From Acidobacteriota bacterium (GTDB lineage: Bacteria; Acidobacteriota; Terriglobia; Acidiferrales; UBA7541): a DNA stretch of 64,000 bases. Of the stretch, positions 24,707 to 33,845 are shown piece by piece. The position numbers and the translations under genes were made by a program. The first letter of the stretch is position 1; every line of letters starts with the position of its first letter. Where the stretch lies: assembly GCA_003223215.1 (NCBI GenBank), contig QHYH01000098.1, forward strand, positions 1 to 64,000. Direction: 5' to 3'. The notes under the pieces were generated by a model. It was not told the DNA's origin. It did not search any database and worked only from the letters and a program-made list of their open reading frames with translations.

Positions 24707-27700
24707 CTATTTGCTGACGCCGCGGCCGCCGCTGCCGGCCGCAACGGGAGGACCAGGAGTTACTGCGGCGCGTGAGCGCCCCATCCCAGAAGCGACGCGG
24801 CGCTGTTCTTCGGCCGTGAGCTGCAAAATGTAGTCCACGAGGAGCTTCGTATGGTCCTTGTCATACCCTTGGAAGGAAGGCGGCGTCGGCCCGGAAAAGA
24901 CCCAATGGCCGTCCTGGCGCTTGAACAAACCTGAAGGCATTGAAGTGCCAGGACTAATGGCTTGCGGATCGAGCATCCACTGCTCCATCCAATCGGGCTT
25001 TAGGCGGCCGCGAGCCTGGAGAAAATTCGGCGCGGTGGCAGTGCGGTCGTGCACAGGATCGCCAGTGGCATGACACTTGAGGCACGGCGCGGCAGTGCTG
25101 CTAAAGAGACTGCGCGCCATTTCGGTTTCCTTGGCGGTGAGCACGGGGACTTCTTCGGGGATGTACGGGAACGGCTGGCGCGAAAGCGCCTGAAAGAACC
25201 GCACCAGTTTGCCAAGCTCGTTTTCGGAGAACGAGAACGTTGGCATGCGCACCTGCAGGTAGCTGCGAATGCCGTTGCGATTCGTGTCGTTGTCGTTGAG
25301 CGCAGGATTTTTCAGGAAGCGCAGCAACCATTGGGGATCGACGCGCGCGCCCTCGGTGAGCAGCTTCGGAGGCAACTGTTCCTGCGCGTCTTGATAACGC
25401 GCCAACCCCATGAGGATGGTTTTTTGGCCGGGAATGAGCTGGTGACAGCCCATGCAGTTGTACTTCTTGACCACCCACCAGCCTTCCTGAATGTCTTTGC
25501 GATAGTCGAGCGGCTTGTATTGATAGCTGGGGGGAAGCGGGTTTTCCTGGCTGCCGAGAAGGAACGTGGTGAGCGCGCGAATCTGCTCCTTCGTGAGATG
25601 CAAGTTCGGCATGCGCAGCTTTTCGGTTTCGTCGTTGAAGATTTTCCCCTGGTCCCAGATGTTGGGTTCGGCCAGCTTGTGTTCAAAGAAGCCCTGGTGG
25701 TCGTACCAGGGCTCCTTGGCCGGGCCTTCGGGCAGACGCGCGAGGTCCTCGGGGTCCTTGATGGGCTCATTGCCGCCGCGCTCGGCGACTTCCGTAAGCA
25801 GCGCGAAATCGAGGCGCTCGACCGGCTTGCTGCCCTCGGCCGTCAGTTCCGTACCGATGCGGCCCTCGTCCTCGAGCCCGGAAAGCTCATGGCAGCCAAA
25901 GCACCCAAAGAAGCGAACCCACTTCTTGCCTTGCTCCTTGAGCTGCGGGTCGTCCATGAACGAGGCGTCCGCGTAGTCGGAGGGACTCTTTTTCCTGAGC
26001 GTGATGAGATAGCTGGCGATATCCTCGGCGTCGGTTTCGGAGAGGCGGAGGCTCGGCATTACCGTCATGTTCTGGACTTGGAGTTCATGGCCGTCGTTCG
26101 GGCACTTGCTGTGATCGAGATCGAAGACGAAAGGCACCCCTTTCTTTTTGTAGTCCTCGGGGCCGATGTCTTTTTTCTCGTACGGACAATAGGGGCGCGT
26201 GCGTTCGCGAGCATTGTGGACCCAGCGAACCAGATAATCATAATTCGCTTTTTCGCCGACGCGTGTGAGATTTGCCGCAAACGTGCCGCCCTCGATCTGA
26301 TCGCCTTCGCCGATGGAATGGCAGGCGAGGCAGCCGCGCGTTTCGAACAATTCCTTGCCATGAGCGGCGTTGCCGGGTTTGTGCTTGGGCGGGGGATCGG
26401 TAAGGCCGGATTGCCAGACGAATGCGGAAATGGCCCGAATCTGTTCGTCGGTCAAGCGAAAGTTGGGCATCTTGGTGGTGGGGCGGAAGTCCGTGGGCTT
26501 CTTCAGCCAAACGGGAATCCAGTTCTTGTTCAGCTTCAGACGCACATCCTTGAGGTTGGGCCCGACTTTCTTCATGTCTTGCAGCAGGCTTTTGGTGGTG
26601 CGGTCGAGCTGCATGATGCGGAGGTCGACTTTGCTGTTCTCGACTTTCAGGGCCACGGCGCGATCGTTCAGGTGGTTGGCTTCCTCGTTTGTAGCGGCTT
26701 TGTCGGCCTGCGCCATGAAGTCGTCGGCTTGCTTCAGATGGTCTTTCTTCTGCTGTTCGAGAAGCTTGATTTCCTGAGCGATGGAGAGAAGGTCTTCGGG
26801 CTCTTTGTCGTAGCCTTCGTAGCGGTGGCAGCCGACGCACCCGCGCTGGCGGAAAAGATCCTTGCCTTCACCGATCACCCAGCCGACGTCGTTGTTCACC
26901 AGAACCATGTCCGCGGAGTGGCAAATCTGGCAACCGGCTTCGTAATTTCCGGCTCGGAAGATAGGCCACAGCCAATGTTCGTAAGTGCCGTGAGCTTTTT
27001 CGACGCTGGTGGTGGCGCGGCCATTGCCTTGGTGGCACGGCGAACAGCCGAATCTCTCGGAATCATGAATTCGCAGCAGGTCGCGGTTGGGATGGCTGGT
27101 AAAAGCGCGCGCGTACTCATCCGGTTTCTTGCCGGGCAAAGACATGGCAGCCGCGGTGAGGTTGACCGGTTCGCGAATGCCGAGGTGGCAGGACTCACAG
27201 CGGTCGACAATCTGGGCGCTGTCTTCGCGCTCGAGGTTGGCGGCGTGCTCGTTCACATTGATCTGGCGAATCGCGGGAGTCAACGATTCCACGCTGTTTT
27301 GCAGGTTGAGCAATTGAGAAGAAGTGAGGCTCACCATGTGATCGGCGAGGTAGGAATCCATCAATTCCTTCTTTTCGGTTACGGGTTTCAGTAGTTCGCC
27401 GAGTTCCGCGCTCAATTGCGTGCGCTCATTTTTCAGGTCGTTGTAGACCTCTTCGAGCTCGCCGAAGTTCTTGAAGGTTTGCACCTTGCCGTCGGGCATT
27501 TCGACAGTGCTGGGTTCCGCCTTGTACGCATCGAGGTCCCTTTGCTTGCCCTGTTTTGCGGAAGAACTGGCGGTGGTTTCGATGTCGTAAGTGACGGCGG
27601 TGACGTAGGCGCGCCGGTCGGTGAAATGACCGGGGCCATCCTGGACCGCCAGAATCTTCGCACCTACTTCCCGGAGCCTTTCTCTAAGTTCGTTGATGCG

Positions 27701-27991
27701 CGACTCCGCGCTCTTGCTGGCAGCCTCGTAATCCTGCTTCAGTTTTTGATAATCCGGACTGTTCTCGATTTCCTTTTGGGATTGCGCCGATTGCGTGCGG
27801 GCGGTCTTCAGAAAAGCGGAGTAGCGGCTTTTCCATTCGTGCTGGAAAGTCTTCCACGGGCGCTGGCCGAAATCTTCATCCCAAAGGGCCCAGAAGAGCG
27901 TGGCCATCAGGACGACCATGCATATAACGTAATGCGGCGCGAGGGATTTGGTTACAATCGGATCGTTTTCGGGGATGGGCTTATCCGGCAC
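24707..27991 (-). CDS. Membrane-anchored eight-haem c-type cytochrome of the bc complex
   Basis: A 1094-residue protein with one N-terminal membrane anchor (HYVICMVVLMATLFWALW) and no cleavable signal. A coiled-coil region spans roughly 55-250. Eight CxxCH sites are visible: CESCH, CSPCH, CQICH, CVGCH, CLACH, CFGCH, CMGCH and CLKCH, at about residues 265, 318, 357, 387, 555, 700, 848 and 973. The later ones lie in class-I-like cytochrome domains with downstream Met ligands (TKMPNFRLTDEQIRAIS, LRMPNLHLTKEQIRALT). It directly follows the split cytochrome b genes, so it probably replaces cytochrome c1 as the electron exit. Its size and haem number are unusual for a bc complex. Confidence 0.88.
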   Translation of the reverse strand: MPDKPIPENDPIVTKSLAPHYVICMVVLMATLFWALWDEDFGQRPWKTFQHEWKSRYSAFLKTARTQSAQSQKEIENSPDYQKLKQDYEAASKSAESRINELRERLREVGAKILAVQDGPGHFTDRRAYVTAVTYDIETTASSSAKQGKQRDLDAYKAEPSTVEMPDGKVQTFKNFGELEEVYNDLKNERTQLSAELGELLKPVTEKKELMDSYLADHMVSLTSSQLLNLQNSVESLTPAIRQINVNEHAANLEREDSAQIVDRCESCHLGIREPVNLTAAAMSLPGKKPDEYARAFTSHPNRDLLRIHDSERFGCSPCHQGNGRATTSVEKAHGTYEHWLWPIFRAGNYEAGCQICHSADMVLVNNDVGWVIGEGKDLFRQRGCVGCHRYEGYDKEPEDLLSIAQEIKLLEQQKKDHLKQADDFMAQADKAATNEEANHLNDRAVALKVENSKVDLRIMQLDRTTKSLLQDMKKVGPNLKDVRLKLNKNWIPVWLKKPTDFRPTTKMPNFRLTDEQIRAISAFVWQSGLTDPPPKHKPGNAAHGKELFETRGCLACHSIGEGDQIEGGTFAANLTRVGEKANYDYLVRWVHNARERTRPYCPYEKKDIGPEDYKKKGVPFVFDLDHSKCPNDGHELQVQNMTVMPSLRLSETDAEDIASYLITLRKKSPSDYADASFMDDPQLKEQGKKWVRFFGCFGCHELSGLEDEGRIGTELTAEGSKPVERLDFALLTEVAERGGNEPIKDPEDLARLPEGPAKEPWYDHQGFFEHKLAEPNIWDQGKIFNDETEKLRMPNLHLTKEQIRALTTFLLGSQENPLPPSYQYKPLDYRKDIQEGWWVVKKYNCMGCHQLIPGQKTILMGLARYQDAQEQLPPKLLTEGARVDPQWLLRFLKNPALNDNDTNRNGIRSYLQVRMPTFSFSENELGKLVRFFQALSRQPFPYIPEEVPVLTAKETEMARSLFSSTAAPCLKCHATGDPVHDRTATAPNFLQARGRLKPDWMEQWMLDPQAISPGTSMPSGLFKRQDGHWVFSGPTPPSFQGYDKDHTKLLVDYILQLTAEEQRRVASGMGRSRAAVTPGPPVAAGSGGRGVSK

Positions 27992-28000
27992 CAGGTCCTC

Positions 28001-28930
28001 CTAGATATTGAACCAGGGCGTGATCCAAAGGTATTTGATGTGAAAGAGCAGACGGATCAGGATCTTAATCGGAAGAGCCACCATGATCAGGAAAAATGTC
28101 ATCATGATGGAATACTGCAGCAGACTCATGCGCTTATAATCCTTGGGATTGTAGCGGCGGAACAATCCGTTCACGATGAGCCCGCCGATGACGAAGTATC
28201 CGCCAACGACGATCGCTCCAAAGATGCCCTTCCACAAATTCGAAGTGATCCCGAGAAGGTCGGGCAAGTCGCGGTTCACTTCATAAATGAGGCGGTTGTG
28301 GTCCCAGGTCTGCCCCGGCCAGAACCACTGCCAACCCGGCCCGCGAATGAAGGTGCCGATGAAAATCATGGACACCCACAAGATGACAAAGCCGAACAGA
28401 AAAGTGCTGATGGCAAACTTGCGCTGCTTCCAGGTGTAGTAGCCAGAGCCCAGCGGATTGGTATCAATATAAGGAATCACCATCAAACCGATGATGATCA
28501 GCGTGGGCATAACCACGCCGGCGATCCAGGGATCGAAATAGACCAGCATTTCCTGGAGGCCGAGGAAGTACCAGGGCGCTTTCGCCGGGTTCATGGTCAG
28601 GTTGGGGTTGGCGGGTTCTTCGAGCGGCGCGTTCAACGTGATGGACCAGACCATCAGAATGATGGTGACGATGATTGCCGCCAGAAATTCCACGCGCAAC
28701 AAAAACGGCCAAACGTGGACTTCCTTCTGCCATCCCGGTCGGAAAGGCCAGGTCCTGCGGTGATGCGTTTTCGCCAGCGCCGGATTGGCGCTCAGATCCG
28801 CGATGAGTTTGTCGTTGGCAAACGCCTGCCTCCCGGCAAGATAAATGTAGAAGGCCAGCAGCGGGATCATGGCGATGATCGGAACGTTGTCCGCGGCGGA
28901 GAGGATCTGCCAGAGTTGCTTCCAATCCAT
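28001..28930 (-). CDS. Cytochrome b, C-terminal-domain protein (subunit IV-like)
   Basis: A 309-residue integral membrane protein carrying the helices that follow the haem-binding domain in cytochrome b. The quinol-site motif appears as KAPWYFLGLQEMLVYFDPW, the counterpart of PEWY. Further hydrophobic helices include FLAAIIVTIILMVWSITL and TLIIIGLMVIPYIDTNPLG. The start is 2 nt downstream of the preceding cytochrome b gene, so the two are translationally coupled. Splitting cytochrome b into two proteins is typical of b6f-like and several acidobacterial complexes. Confidence 0.85.
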   Translation of the reverse strand: MDWKQLWQILSAADNVPIIAMIPLLAFYIYLAGRQAFANDKLIADLSANPALAKTHHRRTWPFRPGWQKEVHVWPFLLRVEFLAAIIVTIILMVWSITLNAPLEEPANPNLTMNPAKAPWYFLGLQEMLVYFDPWIAGVVMPTLIIIGLMVIPYIDTNPLGSGYYTWKQRKFAISTFLFGFVILWVSMIFIGTFIRGPGWQWFWPGQTWDHNRLIYEVNRDLPDLLGITSNLWKGIFGAIVVGGYFVIGGLIVNGLFRRYNPKDYKRMSLLQYSIMMTFFLIMVALPIKILIRLLFHIKYLWITPWFNI

Positions 28931-28932
28931 GG

Positions 28933-29859
28933 CTATTTTTTCGCCTCCTTGACCTCGGAGTCGAGAACCACTTGAGCCGGCCCGGATATCCCGCCATCCT
29001 TTCGCACGCGCCAGAAGTGCAAGATCATGAAGACGGAAGCAATGATGGGAATGCCGATGCAGTGCCAGATGTAAGAGCGCAGGAGCGCGTTGGCGTCCAC
29101 AATCGATCCGCCAAGCAGTCCGAAGCGCACATCATTGTAAGGAGTCATCCCAAACTGTGGGCCAAACGGGCCTTCGTGGCCTAATAAAGGTGTGGCGCGC
29201 GCCATGTTGGTGCCGACGGTGACGGCCCAGAAGCCGAGCTGATCGTCGGGCAGGAGGTAGCCGGTGAAGGAGAGGAGCAGAGTCAGGACCAGGAGGATGA
29301 CGCCGACGGTCCAGTTGAATTCGCGCGGCTTTTTATAGGAACCGGTGAGAAAGACGCGGAACATGTGCAGCTCGACGGCGATGACCATCAAGTGCGCGGC
29401 CCAGCGGTGCATGTTGCGCAGGAGCTTTCCGTAAGGGACGTCGTGTTCGAGATAAAGAACGTCGCGGAACGCCTGAACTTTGCTGGGGTGGTAATAGAAC
29501 ATGAGCAAGACGCCGGTGAGCGTGAGGACAAAGAACAAATAAAAAGTGATGCCGCCCATGCCCCAGGTGTAGCTGTAGCGCACCGCGTCGCGATTGACTT
29601 TCGCCGGATGCAGATGCAGAAAGACGTTGGAAAGCACTCCGAGCGCGCGGTTGCGGGGCGTGTCGTCGTGCTTGTGTCGGAAGATGGAAGTGTAGAGCTG
29701 CGTCTTGGTGGGCTTACTCAGAATTTCGATCTGTTCTTTGGCCTTCGCTGGCAGATCGGTCTTTAGGGCCTCCACGTCTTCTTTGACGCCCGCCGTGACT
29801 CGCGTAAGCAGCCCGCCCGGTTTGCCGTTGTTCCCGTTTCCCTTGTTTTCGTCAGCCAT
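28933..29859 (-). CDS. Cytochrome b, N-terminal haem-binding protein
   Basis: From ATG 29859 (a TTG 66 bp further upstream is possible, but the ATG has GGGGGCG in front) this 308-residue protein has a charged N-terminus and then the four-helix haem-b bundle. The paired histidines lie in MHRWAAHLMVIAVELHMFRV and RSYIWHCIGIPIIASVFMIL-HFW. GITFYLFFVLTLTGVLLMFY is the first helix. It is the quinone-reducing half of the bc complex and is transcribed between the Rieske gene and the C-terminal cytochrome b gene. Confidence 0.9.
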   Translation of the reverse strand: MADENKGNGNNGKPGGLLTRVTAGVKEDVEALKTDLPAKAKEQIEILSKPTKTQLYTSIFRHKHDDTPRNRALGVLSNVFLHLHPAKVNRDAVRYSYTWGMGGITFYLFFVLTLTGVLLMFYYHPSKVQAFRDVLYLEHDVPYGKLLRNMHRWAAHLMVIAVELHMFRVFLTGSYKKPREFNWTVGVILLVLTLLLSFTGYLLPDDQLGFWAVTVGTNMARATPLLGHEGPFGPQFGMTPYNDVRFGLLGGSIVDANALLRSYIWHCIGIPIIASVFMILHFWRVRKDGGISGPAQVVLDSEVKEAKK

Positions 29860-29961
29860 CGTGACGCCCCCGTTCTCTTCCGCTCGAGAATTCTTTCCTT
29901 TTAGCCTCGTCAACAGGCGGGACAAGCCCCGAGCTCCGCCGCTCCAAGTCCATCGACATTG

Positions 29962-30618
29962 CTACACGGGCAAATATGAGCCGGGGTCATTGAAACGGCT
30001 CGGTTGTCCCTTGGGCCAGGAAAACAGGCGCGAAGTGTCCACAATGATCTGTCCGTCCGGCGCCAGTTGGACATTGGCGCGGTCCATCGGGCGGGGCGCT
30101 GGACCTTCGAAGTTGATCCCTTCGCTGTCGTAACCGCTGCCGTGGCAGGGGCACTTGAATTTGTTTTCGCTGGCCTTCCAATCCGGGGTGCAGCCGAGAT
30201 GCGTGCAGCGCGCATAAATAACAAAGATGCGATCGGGAGTGCGGTCCACCCAGATGCGGTATCTTTGCTGAAACTTGCTGTCTACGCCAAGCGCGTAATC
30301 GGACGGATACCCGATCTTGAAAATCGTGGGAGGCTCGAAAAGCGTGCGCGAGAGGAAAAAGCGAAGGAAAGCAATCACCCAGGCGCCCAGAAATGCGGTG
30401 ACGCTGCACCAAACCAGCCGGCGACGTCGTTCGTTGGCGGCGCTGGGCTCCGGCCCAACGGTACCGAGACCGCCTGCGGCGGCCGCTTTGGACGTGCCAA
30501 CGGCAGGAGTGCCGACATACTTGGTCGCATCCGCTTTGTTTGCGTTTCCACCGTCGGCAGCGGTAGATTTCGTCGCCTCCGGTTTTGGTTTGACCGTTTC
30601 CGATTCCGGCGCCGCCAT
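29962..30618 (-). CDS. Rieske iron-sulfur protein
   Basis: Start ATG 30618, with GGAGGA just upstream. The protein has a long Ala/Lys/Thr-rich N-terminal region, a single membrane helix (VTAFLGAWVIAFLRFFL), and a C-terminal Rieske domain with both cluster-binding loops: ARCTHLGCTPDW and FKCPCHGSGYD. It transfers one quinol electron from cytochrome b to the cytochrome c partner. It is the first gene of the leftward bc operon. The N-terminal extension before the helix (about 75 residues) is longer than usual. Confidence 0.92.
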   Translation of the reverse strand: MAAPESETVKPKPEATKSTAADGGNANKADATKYVGTPAVGTSKAAAAGGLGTVGPEPSAANERRRRLVWCSVTAFLGAWVIAFLRFFLSRTLFEPPTIFKIGYPSDYALGVDSKFQQRYRIWVDRTPDRIFVIYARCTHLGCTPDWKASENKFKCPCHGSGYDSEGINFEGPAPRPMDRANVQLAPDGQIIVDTSRLFSWPKGQPSRFNDPGSYLPV

Positions 30619-31296
30619 GCAGATCCTCCTCAACTATGCACTGCTCTGAATTCGTGCGCGGCAGCCGAGTCGGCCGCCGCTGTTTCTCTTCCCAGCCAGG
30701 CCCGTCGTTTTCGCGCCCTCGTGATTTGAGCCCGTAACGTCCTTCATAACCTGGCAGCTCTGAAATCGCCGTCCTGGGTTACCCCGCAAAACGAGCGGAG
30801 CTCTGCGCACACCCAAGCCGGCAAGCGGCGCTCTCGCGGGAACTGCAAAACATTTTTGGGTGGAGTGGAGAAATGACACGCGAAAAGCAAATCAGCTCCG
30901 AGCGCCGGTGGCCCATCGAATTGAAAAGGCATTTTTCTCGACCATCGCGAGGCCCCTAACATTTCACCGGCCCCCCAGGGTTCGACCCGGATATTACTCA
31001 AATCAAAAAAATTCGTCAATCGTATTGCGCAAATAAACCGCACCATCGAAGAAGCCAAAGATGGGTGCCGCGGGAGCTTACAAGCCCGCGCGGGGAACGA
31101 AATTCGAACCGGCGTGCGCATTTCGCCAGCCCGCCGGTCAACAATCCCCGCAATTCCAGTCCGAAGAACTTGCTTTGCTTCGCGAAAAACTGTGATATAT
31201 TCGCCCCGTTTTGGACTTTCCGCTCTGGCGAGTGGCAGGAATTTCGGCGCGCTGCGGGGAAAGCCCAAAGACAAAACTGGGGGAGGTTCACGTCCC
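30619..31296. promoter_or_regulatory. Divergent promoter region between the bc and oxidase operons
   Basis: No gene is recognisable in these 678 bp. For the oxidase operon a possible promoter is TTGCTT (31170-31175), 17 bases, then TGATAT (31193-31198). Both operons start here in opposite directions, which would allow common control of the two ends of the respiratory chain. No clear shared operator is visible. Confidence 0.3.
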
Positions 31297-32106
31297 ATGG
31301 GCCTCGCGCTGCTGCTGGTCATCTGGCTGATTACTCTGATCGGCTCGTATTTCATCATCGCCAAAACCTGGTGGCTGCCGGTCGGAGCCTCCGCGGCCGC
31401 CGCGGGAATCGATCACCACTTCACCACCACGTTCATTCTCATGGGAGCCGTATTCATTGCCGCGCAGTTGGCCCTGGGATGGTTCTCGTGGAAGTACCGC
31501 GACCGCGGCGCTGGTTCCGGGCCGGCGCAGTATTCGCACGGCAGCACTAAGCTTGAGATGGTGTGGACCATCCTTACCATGATTTTGTTTATCGGTCTGA
31601 ACCTGGCGAGCGAATCCATCTGGGCGACGGAGCGCTTCGAAACGGCGAAACCTGGTGCCGTGCAAGTGGAAGTCACGGGAATGCAGTTTGCCTGGTATTT
31701 CCGCTATCCGGGGCCGGACGGAAAGTTCGGGGCGACCAAGCCGGAGCTGGAGGACGCGTCGTTAGGCGGCGCGGGCGCTTTGGGGTTGGACCCGACCGAT
31801 CCCGCTGCGAAAGACGACGTGATCACGGGAACCATGGTCGTGCCGGTGAATCGCGAGATTGAGGTGATCCTGCGGTCGCACGACGTGATTCACAGCTTCT
31901 TCGTGCCGGCAATGCGCTTCAAACAAGATGCCGTGCCGGGGTTGGCGATTCACATGCACTTTACGCCGATTGAGACCGGGGAGTTCGAGATTGCCTGTGC
32001 GGAGCTTTGCGGGCTCGGCCATTACAAGATGCACGGAATTGTAAAGGTCGTCAGCGATGAGGAATTTAGCCAATGGCTGGCGGCACGGGAGGCGGAGAAG
32101 CAATAA
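31297..32106 (+). CDS. coxB: Cytochrome c oxidase subunit II
   Basis: The ATG at 31297 has a GGGGGAGG ribosome site 10 bases before it. Two membrane helices at the N-terminus (LALLLVIWLITLIGSYFIIA and LEMVWTILTMILFIGLNLA) are followed by the periplasmic cupredoxin domain. The CuA ligands are in CAELCGLGHYKMHG, together with the upstream His in HDVIHSFFVPAMRF. It takes electrons from the soluble or membrane-bound carrier and passes them to subunit I. No fused cytochrome c domain is present. It is the first gene of a five- to six-gene operon. Confidence 0.92.
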   Translation: MGLALLLVIWLITLIGSYFIIAKTWWLPVGASAAAAGIDHHFTTTFILMGAVFIAAQLALGWFSWKYRDRGAGSGPAQYSHGSTKLEMVWTILTMILFIGLNLASESIWATERFETAKPGAVQVEVTGMQFAWYFRYPGPDGKFGATKPELEDASLGGAGALGLDPTDPAAKDDVITGTMVVPVNREIEVILRSHDVIHSFFVPAMRFKQDAVPGLAIHMHFTPIETGEFEIACAELCGLGHYKMHGIVKVVSDEEFSQWLAAREAEKQ

Positions 32107-32107
32107 C

Positions 32108-33838
32108 ATGGTTAGCCACGATTCCCACGCGCACGCAGCCCCGCAAGGCTTCATTCGCAAATACATCTTCAGCCTGGATCACAAAGTCATCGGCTTGCAG
32201 TATTTTTTCCTGGCGCTGGTGGCGGTGTTCGCCGGCATTTTCCTCTCGCTGCTGATGCGCATCCATTTGGTCTGGCCCACCGCGTCACTTCCGTTCTTTG
32301 GGGAGATCAAGCCGGAGACCTATCTGAGTTTGCTGACCATGCACGGCACGATCATGGTGTTTTTCGTCCTGACCACCGCGCCGCAGGGGGGCTTCGGGAA
32401 CTATTTCCTGCCGATTCAACTTGGCGCGCCGGACATGGCGTTTCCGGTCCTCAACATGCTTTCGTTCTGGACTACCTTCCTTGGGTTTCTCGTACTGGTG
32501 GCCGCTTTCTTTGTGACCGGAGGAGCGCCGCTGCATGGCTGGACCGGATATGCGCCGCTCAGCGCGCTGCCATCGGCAGGACCCGGCGAAGGGCTAGGGG
32601 CGGACCTCTGGATCATCAGCATCGCGATTTTCTGCATTGGCGCGTTGATGGGCGCGCTGAACTTCATTACCACCACCCTGGACATGCGCGCGAAGGGTAT
32701 GACCCTGATGCGCATGCCTCTGACGTGCTGGGCGTGGTTTGTGACCGCGATTCTGGGATTGCTGGCTTTTGGCGTGCTGCTGTCGGCGGGAATTCTGCTG
32801 CTGATGGATCGCAATCTCGGCACCAGCTTCTTTGTGCCGCTGGTCACGGTGAATGGAGTTCTCACGGGACATAAAGGCGGCTCGCCGCTTTTGTGGCAGC
32901 ACTTGTTCTGGTTCTTCGGGCATCCCGAGGTTTACATCGCAATCTTGCCGGCCATGGGGCTTTGCTCGCAGTTGCTCTCCGTGTTTTCACGCAAGCCTAT
33001 CTTTGGCTACCGAGCCATGGTGTATGCCATTCTGGCGATCGGCTTCCTTGGGTTCATGGTGTGGGGCCACCACATGTTCATGAGCGGGATGAGCCCGTAC
33101 ACCGCGTTTGCGTTTTCCATCATGACCATGGGCATCGGCGTCCCGTCAGCCATCAAGACCTTTAACTGGCTCGGGACGCTGTGGGGAGGGAAGATCCGTT
33201 TCTCGTCGCCGATGTTGTTTGCAATCGGATTCGTTTCGCTGTTTGTTGTCGGCGGAATCAGCGGCCCGTTCCTGGCGCAGCCCGTGCTGGACATTTACTT
33301 GCACGAGACGTACTTCGTCATCGCGCACTTCCATTTGATCATGGGCGTGGCGTCGATCTTCGGCATTTTTGCCGCAACCTATTATTGGTTCCCGAAAATG
33401 TTCGGGCGCATGATGAATGAACCTCTGGCGAAGACCCACTTCTGGCTTACGTTTGTGGGTGCGTACGCCATCTTCATGCCCATGCATTATTACGGGATGG
33501 CCGGCGGCCTGCGCCGCTATTCGCAGGGCACCGAAGTAGGCTGGATTCATAAGTTGGCTCCCATCCAGCAGTTCATCACCTTCGCGGCTTTCATTACCAT
33601 CGCCAGTCAGTTCATCTTCGTGTTCAACCTTTTCTGGAGCATGAAGAAAGGTGAGAAGGCCGCCGACAATCCGTGGGAGGCGACGACTCTCGAATGGACT
33701 ACGGCAACGCCCCCGCCGCACGATAATTTCGGCGGAATCACGCCGGTGGTGCACAACGGTCCGTATGAGTACAGCGTGCCCGGGGCGCCGCGCGATTTCG
33801 TGATGCAGACCGATGCGCCCGTCGCCGCGAGACACTAG
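32108..33838 (+). CDS. coxA: Cytochrome c oxidase subunit I
   Basis: A 576-residue haem-copper oxidase subunit; the ATG is 1 base after the coxB stop. Signatures include LTMHGTIMVFFVLTTAPQGG (haem a ligand), the CuB motif WFFGHPEVYIAILPAMG, and VWGHHMFMSGMSPYTA with the two other CuB histidines, then HETYFVIAHFHLIMG with the haem ligands. The HPEVY sequence is the A-type cross-linked His/Tyr and ETYFVIAHFH is as in A-type oxidases. It reduces oxygen to water and pumps protons. Confidence 0.95.
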   Translation: MVSHDSHAHAAPQGFIRKYIFSLDHKVIGLQYFFLALVAVFAGIFLSLLMRIHLVWPTASLPFFGEIKPETYLSLLTMHGTIMVFFVLTTAPQGGFGNYFLPIQLGAPDMAFPVLNMLSFWTTFLGFLVLVAAFFVTGGAPLHGWTGYAPLSALPSAGPGEGLGADLWIISIAIFCIGALMGALNFITTTLDMRAKGMTLMRMPLTCWAWFVTAILGLLAFGVLLSAGILLLMDRNLGTSFFVPLVTVNGVLTGHKGGSPLLWQHLFWFFGHPEVYIAILPAMGLCSQLLSVFSRKPIFGYRAMVYAILAIGFLGFMVWGHHMFMSGMSPYTAFAFSIMTMGIGVPSAIKTFNWLGTLWGGKIRFSSPMLFAIGFVSLFVVGGISGPFLAQPVLDIYLHETYFVIAHFHLIMGVASIFGIFAATYYWFPKMFGRMMNEPLAKTHFWLTFVGAYAIFMPMHYYGMAGGLRRYSQGTEVGWIHKLAPIQQFITFAAFITIASQFIFVFNLFWSMKKGEKAADNPWEATTLEWTTATPPPHDNFGGITPVVHNGPYEYSVPGAPRDFVMQTDAPVAARH

Positions 33839-33845
33839 TCCGGTC

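Noticed and set aside
25049-27394. Long forward frame of 781 codons
   Set aside because: It is antisense to the eight-haem cytochrome gene, whose motifs are unambiguous; high G+C third positions open antisense frames.
27416-28975. Forward frame of 519 codons
   Set aside because: Antisense to the cytochrome b genes and the multihaem gene; no recognisable features.
30744-31364. Reverse frame of 206 codons between the bc and oxidase operons
   Set aside because: No motif or membrane pattern; it covers the divergent promoter region and the start of coxB.
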